This document shows, piece after piece, positions 37,480 through 46,958 of a stretch of DNA of 59,834 nt. A program made the position numbers and the translations under genes. The stretch comes from GH45 sp046704385 (GTDB lineage: Bacteria > Bacteroidota > Bacteroidia > Bacteroidales > SZUA-534). Where the stretch lies: assembly GCA_046704385.1 (NCBI GenBank), contig JBJKSB010000039.1, forward strand, positions 1-59,834, given 5' to 3'. The notes under the pieces are model-generated. The model saw nothing but the letters and a program-made list of their open reading frames with translations, made no database searches and was not told where the DNA came from. How positions within the stretch are numbered: position 1 is the first letter of the stretch; every line of letters begins with the position of its first letter.

Positions 37480-38520
37480 ATGGAATTTTCTGCAAATCAG
37501 ATTGCCGGTTTTTTAAACGGAAGGGTTGAGGGGAACGGTGAGGTAAAAGTGAGCGATGTTTCAAAAATTGAAGATGGAAAACCGGGTACACTAGCCTTTT
37601 TAGCAAACCCAAAGTACACATCTTTTATTTATACCACTAAATCGAGTGTGGTTTTGGTTAATAGCGACTTTAAACCGGAAAAGGAAATTTCGGCCACGCT
37701 GATTTTTGTACAAAATGCTTACCAGGCATTTGCTTTATTGTTGGAGATGGTGGCTGAGGCTATGTTCGAAACCAAACTTGGTATTGAGCAGCCTTGTTTT
37801 ATCCATGAGTCATGCGTTTATGGCAATGATATTTATGTTGGAGCTTTTGCCTACCTTGGCAAGAATGTTAAAATTGGCAGGAATGTTAAAATATATCCCC
37901 AGGTTTTTGTGGGTGATAATGTAACTATTGACGATGACACCATTATTTATGCAGGAGCAAAAATCTATTACAATTGTCAGCTTGGTAAACATGTTACCAT
38001 ACATTCAGGAGCTGTAATCGGGGCCGATGGATTTGGTTTTGCTCCAACCGACACTTCAAACTATAAAAAGATTCCACAAATAGGTAATGTTATTCTTGAA
38101 GATTTTGTTGAAGTAGGATCGAATACTACCATCGACCGGGCCACTATGGGAAGCACTATAATTCGGAAAGGTGCCAAACTTGACAACCTGATCCAGATTG
38201 GTCATAATGTTGAGGTGGGCGAAAGTACCGTAATGGCAGCACAAACAGGCATCGCCGGTTCAACTAAAATCGGTAAAAATAATATGTATGGTGGTCAGGT
38301 TGGTATTGCCGGCCATGTACAAATTGGCGATGATGTTAAACTTGCGGCTCAATCAGGTGTTTCAGGAAATATTGCTGATGGAGAAATCCATATGGGTGCA
38401 CCGGCATTTGATCTGCGAGACTATCGTAAATCATATATTTATTTCAGAAAACTGCCACAGATGGAGGAGCGTTTAAGAACACTGGAAAAGGAACTAAACG
38501 AACTCAGATCAAAATATTAA
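37480..38520 (+). CDS. lpxD: UDP-3-O-(3-hydroxyacyl)glucosamine N-acyltransferase LpxD
   Basis: Adds the N-linked 3-hydroxyacyl chain in lipid A synthesis. 346 residues: an N-terminal uridine-binding domain (about 1-100) with SKIEDGKPGTLAFLANPKY, then a left-handed beta-helix of hexapeptide repeats (about 105-315), with the catalytic His in QIGHNVEVGE near residue 242, and a C-terminal helix. A terminator follows directly; the usual downstream partners lpxC-fabZ and lpxA are not here. Confidence 0.96.
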   Translation: MEFSANQIAGFLNGRVEGNGEVKVSDVSKIEDGKPGTLAFLANPKYTSFIYTTKSSVVLVNSDFKPEKEISATLIFVQNAYQAFALLLEMVAEAMFETKLGIEQPCFIHESCVYGNDIYVGAFAYLGKNVKIGRNVKIYPQVFVGDNVTIDDDTIIYAGAKIYYNCQLGKHVTIHSGAVIGADGFGFAPTDTSNYKKIPQIGNVILEDFVEVGSNTTIDRATMGSTIIRKGAKLDNLIQIGHNVEVGESTVMAAQTGIAGSTKIGKNNMYGGQVGIAGHVQIGDDVKLAAQSGVSGNIADGEIHMGAPAFDLRDYRKSYIYFRKLPQMEERLRTLEKELNELRSKY

Positions 38521-38578
38521 GTGCATAATTAACCTCAGGTTAATAACAACAGAAGAAACTGACCTTAAGTATAAAATG

Positions 38579-38610
38579 AAAGGCTGATCATTTTTTGACC
38601 AGCCTTTTTT
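38579..38610 (+). terminator. Rho-independent terminator after lpxD
   Basis: AAAGGCTG-A-TCA pairs with TGA-C-CAGCCTTT (twelve positions, one A-C mismatch) around a short T loop, ending in six T. It ends lpxD before the convergent rnr gene. Confidence 0.85.
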
Positions 38611-38783
38611 GATAAGCAGAGCAATTGTGCATTATTTGCATTTGGCTTAATGATTAACCAAATGTTGTGCCAGAATATTATGTTTAGATAAAAAATAATC
38701 GGGAGGAATTATTCTCTGTTATCATCCATCAGCTACAAGGAAATTATGACAAACAATTTTCAGGGAAGAATACCGATTTGATT

Positions 38784-40943
38784 TTAAACCACCTCAAAAT
38801 CAAGCTGCTTTCTTGCCAGGTTTGCCGAAATCACACGGATATTTACTTCATCACCCATGGTATATCTTTTTTTGGTGCGTTCGCCAATTAAAGCAAATTC
38901 AGCATCATCGTATTCATAAAAATCGTCGGTCAGGGAACGGACTGATACCATGCCTTCACATTTACTGTCAATAAGTTCCACGTAAATGCCCCACTGGGTT
39001 ACTCCAGAAATAACCCCGGGGAATTCTTTTCCAACATTGTCCTGCATAAACTCAACTTGCTTGTATTTTACTGAAGCGCGTTCCGCATTAACAGCAAGTT
39101 GTTCCATATCGGAAGAATGCTTACACATTTCTTCGTATTTTTCCTGATCGTACGATTTGCCTCCATTAAGATAATGCTCCAGCATACGGTGTGCCATCAT
39201 ATCGGGATAACGCCTGATAGGTGAAGTAAAGTGTGAATAATAGTCGAATGTCAATCCATAATGACCGATATTTTTTGTGGAATATTCTGCTTTGGCCATG
39301 GTTCTGATAGCCAGGGTTTCAACTACAGTTTGCTCATTTTTGCCTTTTACATCCACTAAAAGCTGATTCATACTATCGGCAATTTTCTTGCGCGATTTGG
39401 TTTGAACCTGATATCCAAACCTTTTTATAAAATAGGCAAAGGCTCCAAGCTTTTCTTTGTTCGGTTCGTCGTGTATGCGGTAAACAAAGGTTTTTACAGT
39501 TTTTTTACCATCGGGTTTTCCAATATGCTCAGCTACTTTTTTATTGGCCAGCAGCATAAACTCCTCAATAAGCTGGTTACTTTCTTTATTTTCCTTTAGA
39601 TAAACGCCAACCGGTTTGGATTTATCATCTAATTCGAATTTCACTTCGTCGCGTTCAAAAGCAATAGAACCATTCTGGAAACGCTTTTTTCGTAATTTTA
39701 CGGCCAGTTCATGTATTGACATGATTTCTTCATTCAAATCTCCCTTACCCGTTTCAATTACTTCCTGTGCTTCTTCATATGTAAACCTGCGATCGGAATT
39801 AATGATGGCTTTTCCAAACCATTCGTGAACAACATTTGCTTTACCGTCAAGTTCAAATACTGCAGAAAAAACCAGCTTGTCTTCATTGGGGCGTAATGAG
39901 CAAATTACATTCGATAATCGTTCGGGTAACATAGGTACTACCCTGTCGACCAGGTAAATTGATGTAGCCCGTTGAAATGCTTCTTTCTCTAATGCTGAAT
40001 TTGGTCTGACATAATGCGTAACATCAGCAATATGAACACCTACTTCGAAATTTCCGTTGGCAAGTTTTTGAAACGACAAGGCATCGTCAAAGTCTTTTGC
40101 ATCAAACGGGTCGATGGTAAAGGTAGTAACCTGCCTGAAGTCGCGTCTTTTACTGATTTCTTCCTCACTAATGGCATCCGGGATTTTATCGGCAGCCAAC
40201 AAAACCCTGTCGGGGAAGTGGTAAGGTAAGCCAAATTCCGCTAAAATGGCATGCATTTCCACATCGTTCTCTCCGGGGTTTCCCAATACTTCAATAATTT
40301 CACCTATTGGGTTTTTTTGCTTTTCGGGCCATTCAAGTATTTTGGCAATGGCTTTTTGTCCTTTTGTTGCCTTGTTTAATTTATCGAGCGGAATAAAAAT
40401 ATCGAAAGGTAACTGGTTTCGTTCAGGCACCAAAAAAGCAAAATGTGCCGAGGTTTCAACAATACCTACAAATACTTCACGATGTCGTTTTAATATTTCC
40501 ACTACCTCACCTTCCACATGATTCCTTTTTTTCAGTGCATACACATAAACCTTAACAAGGTCGTGATGCATAGCGTGGTTCAGATTTTTAGCCGCCACAA
40601 AAACATCGCGTTCAATCTCATCGGAAATAATGTAGGCGGAACCGCGGGTAGTTAAGTCTACCCTTCCGGTAATATAGGCACCCTGGGTTTTTAATTTAAA
40701 TTTACCCCGATGAATCTCGGTTAAATCTCCATTCTGTGCCATTTCCACCAGGCAGGTGTTTATAAGGCGCTTGGTTTCATTGTCTTTAATTAGTAGCAAA
40801 CTGGCTACTTGCCTGTAATTTAGTGAACGGCCCGGTTCTTCATTAAAGATGTGAAATATTTTACTTATAAGTGATTTACGGTTGTAGGATGAATCTTTAC
40901 CGCTCTTTTTCTTTCGCTTGGATTGCTTGCTCTTTTTTGACAT
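38784..40943 (-). CDS. rnr: Ribonuclease R
   Basis: Processive 3'-5' exoribonuclease for structured RNA. 719 residues: an N-terminal winged-helix segment (about 25-85), cold-shock domains, the RNB catalytic domain with DPFDAKDFDDALS near residue 276 (metal-binding Asp cluster), FTSPIRRYPDMMAHR near the RNB end, and a C-terminal S1 domain with GVISGVTQWGIYVEL. A Lys-rich first 15 residues. It is 8 bp downstream of a PAP2-like membrane protein gene. Confidence 0.97.
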   Translation of the reverse strand: MSKKSKQSKRKKKSGKDSSYNRKSLISKIFHIFNEEPGRSLNYRQVASLLLIKDNETKRLINTCLVEMAQNGDLTEIHRGKFKLKTQGAYITGRVDLTTRGSAYIISDEIERDVFVAAKNLNHAMHHDLVKVYVYALKKRNHVEGEVVEILKRHREVFVGIVETSAHFAFLVPERNQLPFDIFIPLDKLNKATKGQKAIAKILEWPEKQKNPIGEIIEVLGNPGENDVEMHAILAEFGLPYHFPDRVLLAADKIPDAISEEEISKRRDFRQVTTFTIDPFDAKDFDDALSFQKLANGNFEVGVHIADVTHYVRPNSALEKEAFQRATSIYLVDRVVPMLPERLSNVICSLRPNEDKLVFSAVFELDGKANVVHEWFGKAIINSDRRFTYEEAQEVIETGKGDLNEEIMSIHELAVKLRKKRFQNGSIAFERDEVKFELDDKSKPVGVYLKENKESNQLIEEFMLLANKKVAEHIGKPDGKKTVKTFVYRIHDEPNKEKLGAFAYFIKRFGYQVQTKSRKKIADSMNQLLVDVKGKNEQTVVETLAIRTMAKAEYSTKNIGHYGLTFDYYSHFTSPIRRYPDMMAHRMLEHYLNGGKSYDQEKYEEMCKHSSDMEQLAVNAERASVKYKQVEFMQDNVGKEFPGVISGVTQWGIYVELIDSKCEGMVSVRSLTDDFYEYDDAEFALIGERTKKRYTMGDEVNIRVISANLARKQLDFEVV

Positions 40944-40951
40944 GCAGAAGG

Positions 40952-41563
40952 TTATGAGTTGAAAAATACGATTACGCTGAAGTTAATAACATATCCCATA
41001 ATAAAACCCGTATATATTTGTGATGGATTATGTTCTTCCAGATACAAGCGGGTAGTACCGATAATTCCGGCGATTAATACAGCCAACATCAAAATCCAGT
41101 TTACATAAAGGCCAAACAAATGTGAAATAGCCGAAAGTAATCCGATTAGCCCGCCAATACCAATCATATGCAGACTGATTTTCCACCCTATGTTGATGAT
41201 GGATGCCATGAAGACACTTACAAATATGGCAATCATATATTGTTGCAGAAACAGGGGGGCCGAATATTTATGCAGGATGTAATATCCAAAAAAATAAAAT
41301 ATTGAAGTTAAGAACAGGGGAAGCAAGCGCTCTCTTTTATTGGGCATGGTAACCCCAGTTAAAGCTTTTTTGTAATACAAAAACGGAATAATGGCCAGGG
41401 GAAAAAACACGGTGATAATTCCAACAAGTGAAAGAATTGCTTTTTTTGACTCAACCGGCCACATGACCAAATGACTTAAGTTTAAAATGAGCAACACACC
41501 TATAAACGGCATAAAAACCGGGTGTAAAATGTAGGAGAGTGATTTAAATAGTTTCTTTGTCAT
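40952..41563 (-). CDS. Six-helix membrane protein, degenerate PAP2-like
   Basis: 203 residues with about six membrane helices. The spacing of KRERLLP, KISLHMIGIGG and TTRLYLEEHNPSQIYTG recalls the three motifs of PAP2 phosphatases, but the second motif lacks PSGH and the last Asp is Gln, so activity is doubtful. In Bacteroidota such proteins are mostly annotated as hypothetical or PA-phosphatase. 8 bp upstream of rnr and 82 bp downstream of rpoN. Confidence 0.7.
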   Translation of the reverse strand: MTKKLFKSLSYILHPVFMPFIGVLLILNLSHLVMWPVESKKAILSLVGIITVFFPLAIIPFLYYKKALTGVTMPNKRERLLPLFLTSIFYFFGYYILHKYSAPLFLQQYMIAIFVSVFMASIINIGWKISLHMIGIGGLIGLLSAISHLFGLYVNWILMLAVLIAGIIGTTRLYLEEHNPSQIYTGFIMGYVINFSVIVFFNS

Positions 41564-41645
41564 TATTTAATTTTAAGGGGGTTAAAGTAATTCAAATGAT
41601 ATTTTTAAGCATGAAATTTACATTAATTATAAATTATTTAAATAG

Positions 41646-43097
41646 TTAAACCAATTCTTTACGCAAACGTGCAACTGGTATATCTAATTGCTCGCGATAT
41701 TTTGCCACAGTACGACGGGCAATTTTATATCCTTTTTCCTGTAATATCTCGGTAAGTCGTTCGTCGGTCAGAGGTTTTTTCTTATCCTCGCCCGAAATGG
41801 CTTCCTCCAGAATACTCTTAACTTCACGTGCTGAAACCTCCTCGCCTGAAGTAGTTTGCATAGCTTCCGAAAAGAATGATTTCAGCGACAGGATACCAAA
41901 ATCTGTTTGGATATATTTACTGTTTGCTACCCTTGAAATGGTTGAAATATCCAACCCGGTAACATCGGCAATATCTTTAAGGATCATTGGGCGAAGCTTT
42001 TTTTCATCGCCATCAAAAAAGTATTCCTTTTGAAATTCAAGAATAGCTTCCATGGTTAACAACAAAGTCATTTGCCTTTGTCGTATAGCATCTATAAACC
42101 ATTTAGCCGAATCAAGTTTTTGCCTTACAAAGGCGATGGTCTCTTTGTCTTGTTTATTTTTTTTGGTCTTTTTATGGGTAAAAGCGTCCAACATATCTCC
42201 ATACGCCCTGCTTAAGCGGAGATCGGGCACATTCCGTTCGTTTAGTGAAACCTGTAATTCCCCTTCAAAATTATCGAGTACAAAATCAGGGATAATTGGT
42301 CGGTTGGTTTGATCGCGCGGATCAGAATATGCACCTCCCGGTTTAGGATTTAACCTTAAAATTTCATCAAGGGCAGCTTTCAAATCCTCTTCAGTAATGC
42401 TTAAGCGCGATATAATTTTATCGTAATGTTTCCTCGTAAATTCTGTAAAATACTCCTCCAGTATCTTTAATGCCAACTGTACAGATTTGCTGTTTTCGTC
42501 TTTCTTCTGAATCTGGATCAGCAGGCATTGTTGCAGGTTCAGGGCTCCAACACCAGGGGGGTCAAAATCCTGAATTACTTCAAGAATTGATTCCAGATGC
42601 TCTTCTGTAGTTTCAATGTTAAGCGTAAAAGCCAGGTCGTCCACTATGGAATCCAAATCGCGGCGCAGGTATCCGTCATCATCAATATTACCGATGATAT
42701 ATTCGGCCAGTTTGCGGTCGAAATCGGGCATAACCCGCAATCCCAACTGCGAGATCAGGCTTTCGTGAAATGTCGATCCTAATGAAAAAGGGACCTCTTT
42801 CCGTTCTTCATCTTTGGAATAATTGCTGGCTCTGAGTTTATAACTGGGAATTTCATCTTCATCAGCCAGATATTCTTCCAGGGAATATTCGTCGGTTTCC
42901 TTTTCTTCAGGAACGTCATCATCATCATTGCCAAAATCAACTTCGGGATTGCCTTCTTCAAGGGCGGGATTTTCTTCCAATTCTTTTTTAATACGCTGGT
43001 TTAAATGTATGGTAGGAATTTCAAGCAGTTTTATTAATTGTATCTGTTGAGGCGAAAGTTTCTGTAATAATTTTTGTTGTAACCGTTGATTTAACAT
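41646..43097 (-). CDS. rpoN: RNA polymerase sigma-54 factor RpoN
   Basis: Alternative sigma factor recognising -24/-12 promoters and needing an enhancer-binding ATPase. 483 residues: N-terminal Gln/Leu-rich region I (LSPQQIQLIKLLEIP), an acidic region II (about 40-85), the core-binding domain with IIGNIDDDGYLRRDL and FDPPGVGALNLQQCLLIQ, and the C-terminal RpoN box ARRTVAKYREQLDIP. No sigma-54 activator is in the window. Confidence 0.97.
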   Translation of the reverse strand: MLNQRLQQKLLQKLSPQQIQLIKLLEIPTIHLNQRIKKELEENPALEEGNPEVDFGNDDDDVPEEKETDEYSLEEYLADEDEIPSYKLRASNYSKDEERKEVPFSLGSTFHESLISQLGLRVMPDFDRKLAEYIIGNIDDDGYLRRDLDSIVDDLAFTLNIETTEEHLESILEVIQDFDPPGVGALNLQQCLLIQIQKKDENSKSVQLALKILEEYFTEFTRKHYDKIISRLSITEEDLKAALDEILRLNPKPGGAYSDPRDQTNRPIIPDFVLDNFEGELQVSLNERNVPDLRLSRAYGDMLDAFTHKKTKKNKQDKETIAFVRQKLDSAKWFIDAIRQRQMTLLLTMEAILEFQKEYFFDGDEKKLRPMILKDIADVTGLDISTISRVANSKYIQTDFGILSLKSFFSEAMQTTSGEEVSAREVKSILEEAISGEDKKKPLTDERLTEILQEKGYKIARRTVAKYREQLDIPVARLRKELV

Positions 43098-43398
43098 TGT
43101 TTATTCTGACTAAAAAAAGTATTTAAAAATCTAATTGCAAGATACTGAAAATAGCTGGCATTTTGTATTGTTTTATGCAAATCTGACTGTCTATAATTTG
43201 TTCTAAAAACGAAAAAACAGGGGCTTTGTTGCATGTTTATTTGCCGATAATTAGGGTTGCGGAAAGTCTTTAAGGTATTTATCCTGTCTCTTCAGCCTGC
43301 TCGCCACGTGATTAAGTTCAGCCAGCATTTTTAGTCCATATCTCACACAATACGGGTTTTCTGTGTAGGGTATTTTATCTCGAACTCAGGTTAATAAA
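43098..43398. other. 301-bp gap with a 44-codon minus-strand frame lacking an ATG at its 5' end
   Basis: Between rpoN and the antitoxin-like gene. On the minus strand 43251-43385 is open for 44 codons after a TGA and reads as a plausible peptide (NPYCVRYGLKMLAELNHVAS in its middle), but only an internal ATG is present. It could be the tail of a decayed gene. I see no terminator or RNA here. Confidence 0.4.
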
Positions 43399-43620
43399 TT
43401 AGAGATCATCAAGGAAGTCTTCAGCGTTGCGGGCTTGCTCTGTACCCTCTTTTATTTGTTTCATCTCTTCAACGGCTTCTGCTTTTTCTGAAAGAAACCG
43501 GTTTTTATTTCTTAAGCGTTCCAGTTCTTTAAGATCCTTCTGAATATTTTCCCACTCATTTATTGGAAGTTGAACCCCGGTTTTATTCCCCTGTCTGTCA
43601 GTTATATACTTTAAATCCAT
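43399..43620 (-). CDS. Small antitoxin-like protein (RelB/Phd-like), no toxin partner
   Basis: 73-residue protein opening MDLKYITDRQGNKTGVQLP, then INEWENIQKDLKEL and a charged helical tail ending EDFLDDL. This beta-strand-then-helix pattern is common in Bacteroidota antitoxins that neutralise RelE/ParE toxins. No toxin gene follows on the minus strand, only a short open frame. Function as antitoxin is inferred. Confidence 0.65.
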   Translation of the reverse strand: MDLKYITDRQGNKTGVQLPINEWENIQKDLKELERLRNKNRFLSEKAEAVEEMKQIKEGTEQARNAEDFLDDL

Positions 43621-43733
43621 AACATTCAGTTTTTGTCCATTAGCGTAACCCTCACCGGTTCAAAAATCTCTTAAACCGTTTCAATAATACAAAATAAAAA
43701 TGATTTGTTTTTATGGAAAAGGAAAAAATAGAA

Positions 43734-45182
43734 TTAGTATTCTGCGTTTTTCGGTGTCCTTGCAAAAGGTATCACGTCGCGGATGTTAGTCATACCGGTA
43801 ACGAATAACATCATACGCTCAAACCCTAGTCCATATCCACTATGAGGCACGGTACCAAATTTGCGGGTTTCAAGGAACCACCACATATCCTTTTCGGGTA
43901 TACCCAGCTCATCAATACGGGCTTTTAGTTTTTCGTAACTTTCTTCACGTTGCGAACCGCCGATAATTTCACCAATACCCGGGAACAATACGTCCATGGC
44001 ACGAACCGTTTTACCATCGTTGTTTTGTTTCATGTAAAAAGCCTTGATTTCTTTTGGATAATCGGTCAGAATAACTGGTTTTTTATAATGTTTTTCCACC
44101 AGGAATCGCTCGTGTTCACTTTGCAAATCGATACCCCATTTTACCGGATACTGAAACTGGTTCTTTTTGGCCGGCTTTGAATTTTCCAATACATTAATAG
44201 CTTCGGTATAAGTTAAACGTTCGAAATTATTGGCTAAAACAAATTCCAGTTTTTCGATCAGCGGCATGGGTGAACGCTGATCCTGCGGTTTGTTTTTTTC
44301 TTCGTCAATAAGCCTTTTTTCCAGGAATTCAAGATCGGCGCGACAGTTGTCAAGTGCATATTTAACCAGGTACTTCAACATTTCCTCGGCTAAATCCATG
44401 TTATCATAAATATCGTAAAAGGCCATTTCGGGTTCAATCATCCAAAACTCGGCCAGGTGGCGCGATGTGTTTGAATTTTCAGCCCTGAAAGTTGGGCCGA
44501 ATGTGTAAATTTCACCCAGGGCCAATGCTGCCAGTTCGCCTTCAAGCTGACCCGACACGGTAAGGTTGGTCATCTTGCCAAAAAAGTCTTCATTATAATC
44601 TATTTTGCCATCATCGGTTTTTGGCAGGTTTTCTAAATTGAGGGTAGTTACCTGGAACATTTCGCCGGCACCTTCAGCATCCGATCCGGTGATAATGGGA
44701 GAATGCATGTAGTAAAATCCCTTATCATTAAAGAATTTGTGGATGGCATAAGCCATGGCATGGCGGATGCGGAAAACTGCGCTGAATGTATTGGTACGGA
44801 ATCGTAAATGTGCTTTTTCACGTAAAAATTCCAGGCTGTGTTTTTTAGGTTGCAACGGGTACTCATCAGGATTGGCCTCACCCAATACCACAATAGTTTC
44901 GGCATTAATTTCAACATTTTGGCCTGAGCCCTGACTTTCATTCAAGGTACCGATAACCGATAAAGATGCACCTGTGTGAATGCGCTCAAGAATGGAATCG
45001 TCAATGTTTTCGTGATCGGCAACAATCTGAATATTATGAATTACGGAACCATCGTTAAGGGCAATAAACGAAACATTTTTACTACCCCTTTTGGTACGAA
45101 CCCAACCTTTTACACAAACTTTTGCACCAATCGAATCCGATTTTAGTACATCTGCAATTTTTGTCCTTCTTAACTCTTCCAT
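43734..45182 (-). CDS. asnS: Asparagine-tRNA ligase
   Basis: Class IIb aminoacyl-tRNA synthetase, 482 residues. N-terminal OB anticodon-binding domain (about 15-110) with VCVKGWVRTKRGSKNVSFI; catalytic domain with FTFGPTFRAENSNTSRHLAEF (motif 2, in pieces), SGYGLGFERMMLFVTG (motif 3). The AsnS-type insertion after motif 1 is present, and the length fits AsnS rather than AspS. Confidence 0.97.
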   Translation of the reverse strand: MEELRRTKIADVLKSDSIGAKVCVKGWVRTKRGSKNVSFIALNDGSVIHNIQIVADHENIDDSILERIHTGASLSVIGTLNESQGSGQNVEINAETIVVLGEANPDEYPLQPKKHSLEFLREKAHLRFRTNTFSAVFRIRHAMAYAIHKFFNDKGFYYMHSPIITGSDAEGAGEMFQVTTLNLENLPKTDDGKIDYNEDFFGKMTNLTVSGQLEGELAALALGEIYTFGPTFRAENSNTSRHLAEFWMIEPEMAFYDIYDNMDLAEEMLKYLVKYALDNCRADLEFLEKRLIDEEKNKPQDQRSPMPLIEKLEFVLANNFERLTYTEAINVLENSKPAKKNQFQYPVKWGIDLQSEHERFLVEKHYKKPVILTDYPKEIKAFYMKQNNDGKTVRAMDVLFPGIGEIIGGSQREESYEKLKARIDELGIPEKDMWWFLETRKFGTVPHSGYGLGFERMMLFVTGMTNIRDVIPFARTPKNAEY

Positions 45183-45203
45183 ATCTTTATTTTAAATAAT
45201 CGG

Positions 45204-45211
45204 CAAAAATA
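45204..45211 (-). promoter_or_regulatory. Possible -7 box of asnS
   Basis: On the minus strand TATTTTTG fits TAnnTTTG, 22 bp before the asnS start codon. The DNA is very A+T-rich and no clear -33 element is seen. Confidence 0.3.
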
Positions 45212-45237
45212 ATAATTTATTTTATGAATTGTTTTTT

Positions 45238-45267
45238 AGCCATGAATTACACGAATTAACACGAAAA
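45238..45267. repeat. Short ACGAATTA-type direct repeat in the asnS-cysS gap
   Basis: Reads GCCATGAATTACACGAATTAACACGAA in the window (seen as three imperfect GAATTA/ACGAA units). I recall similar strings in intergenic DNA of other Bacteroidota, sometimes near GxxExxY genes, but none is present here. Confidence 0.4.
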
Positions 45268-45348
45268 CGCCAGCTTTTAAGACTGCAATAAGTGATATTG
45301 AAACACATTAGCAATTCGGCAACAAATTATATATAATCGTTTTATGGA

Positions 45349-46821
45349 TTACTGCCTTTCCCACTCAAAACCGTCCTTAGTATCTTTAATGATAATGCCC
45401 AGTTGGGTAAGTTCATTGCGGATGCGGTCGGAAGTTGCCCAGTCTTTATTTTGTTTGGCCTCAAGACGTAAATTAAGCAGCATGTTTACGAGTGAATCCG
45501 AAAGATCATTACTGGCAGCTGCTTGTTCTTCGGCTTTTAAGCCAAGAATATCAAAAGCAAAATCGTTAAAGAACTTTTTAAGCTGTTCAAGGCCTGACTC
45601 GTCAATCTTTTCTGTTCCGGCCAGCAATGAATTTATGATTTTTAAGCCCTCGAACAGGTTGGCAATTAACACAGGTGTGTTAAAATCGTCGTTCATGGCC
45701 TCATAACATTTGTCGCTAAGCGAGCTGATATCCACAGTAGATTCCCCTGCCGGTTTAATTTTATTTATAGATTCGAAGCCTTTCATCAACCTATCAAACC
45801 CTTTTTCAGCAGCTATCAAAGCCCCGTTACTGAAATCGACGGTGCCGCGGTAATGTGCCTGGAGAATAAAGAACCGGATGGTCATCGGGCTGTAGGCTTG
45901 TTCCAGCGATTTGTGGTTTCCGGTAAAGAATTCATTCAGCGTAATAAAATTGCCCAGCGATTTTCCCATTTTCTGTCCTTCGATGGTAATCATATTATTA
46001 TGCATCCAGTAATTAACTGACGAATGTCCCAAAGCTGCTGTTGATTGCGCAATTTCGGCTTCGTGGTGCGGGAAAATCAGATCCATGCCGCCGCCATGAA
46101 TATCGAATGTTTCGCCCAGGTATTTGATGCTCATGGCCGAGCATTCCATATGCCACCCCGGGAAACCATCGCTCCATTCCGATGGCCAGCGCATAATATG
46201 TTCGGGACTTGCTTTTTTCCACAAAGCAAAATCGTAGCTATTGTGTTTCTCCGACTGGCCGTCGAGAGTACGGGTATTTTCAAGTAATTCCTCCACTTTT
46301 CGTCCCGAAAGGATTCCGTATGGGTGTTTTTCATTGTATTTCAACACGTCAAAATATACCGAGCCATTTGTTTCGTAGGCAAAACCCAGCTTAAGTAATT
46401 TCCTGACCATATCCTGCTGTTCAATTATATGGCCGGTTGCGCGTGGCTCAATACTAGGACTTTTCACATTCAGCATACGCATGCTTTCGTGGTAGCTTTC
46501 GGTATACTGATGCACAATTTCCATCGGTTCCAGTTGTTCTATGCGGGCTTTTTTTGAGATTTTATCTTCGCCTTCGTCGAAAACCTCATCAGTAAGGTGG
46601 CCTACATCGGTAATATTACGGACGTAACGAACATGGTAACCAAGGTGACTGAAGTAACGTGATACAACATCGAATGTAATAGCCGGCCGGGCATGTCCCA
46701 AGTGCGGATCACCGTAAACAGTGGGTCCACAGACATATAACCCCAGTTTACCCGGATTTATAGGAATAAATTCTTCTTTTTTTCGTGTAAGTGTATTGTA
46801 AATGAAAATTTTATGTTGCAT
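45349..46821 (-). CDS. cysS: Cysteine-tRNA ligase
   Basis: Class Ia aminoacyl-tRNA synthetase, 490 residues. Motifs: YVCGPTVYGDPHLGHARPA with a zinc ligand Cys31 and the HIGH-like HLGH near 40-43, WHMECSAM with a zinc ligand, DIHGGGMDLIFPHHEAEIAQS and GQKMGKSLGNF (KMSKS loop, with Gly at the second Ser-like place). The C-terminal anticodon-binding region is present. Confidence 0.97.
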   Translation of the reverse strand: MQHKIFIYNTLTRKKEEFIPINPGKLGLYVCGPTVYGDPHLGHARPAITFDVVSRYFSHLGYHVRYVRNITDVGHLTDEVFDEGEDKISKKARIEQLEPMEIVHQYTESYHESMRMLNVKSPSIEPRATGHIIEQQDMVRKLLKLGFAYETNGSVYFDVLKYNEKHPYGILSGRKVEELLENTRTLDGQSEKHNSYDFALWKKASPEHIMRWPSEWSDGFPGWHMECSAMSIKYLGETFDIHGGGMDLIFPHHEAEIAQSTAALGHSSVNYWMHNNMITIEGQKMGKSLGNFITLNEFFTGNHKSLEQAYSPMTIRFFILQAHYRGTVDFSNGALIAAEKGFDRLMKGFESINKIKPAGESTVDISSLSDKCYEAMNDDFNTPVLIANLFEGLKIINSLLAGTEKIDESGLEQLKKFFNDFAFDILGLKAEEQAAASNDLSDSLVNMLLNLRLEAKQNKDWATSDRIRNELTQLGIIIKDTKDGFEWERQ

Positions 46822-46843
46822 CGTTACATATATTTTTGAAGTG

Positions 46844-46875
46844 CAAATCTATAAATTATTCTTTGAATGGTGCAA
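46844..46875 (-). promoter_or_regulatory. Promoter of cysS
   Basis: On the minus strand a TTG (46873-46875) and TAGATTTG (46844-46851) are 21 bp apart, matching the Bacteroidetes -33/-7 consensus. It lies about 23 bp before the start codon. Confidence 0.55.
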
Positions 46876-46958
46876 GTAAATTACCGATGGGAGTCTTTAT
46901 TTTAATAACCTGAGAATTTAGGTTGCAATGTTTTTTAAATGTTGGTATAAACTATCGT

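Noticed and set aside
43251..43385. 44-codon minus-strand frame as a separate gene
   Set aside because: It has no ATG at its 5' end, overlaps nothing conserved that I know, and could be chance; kept only as a possible relic.
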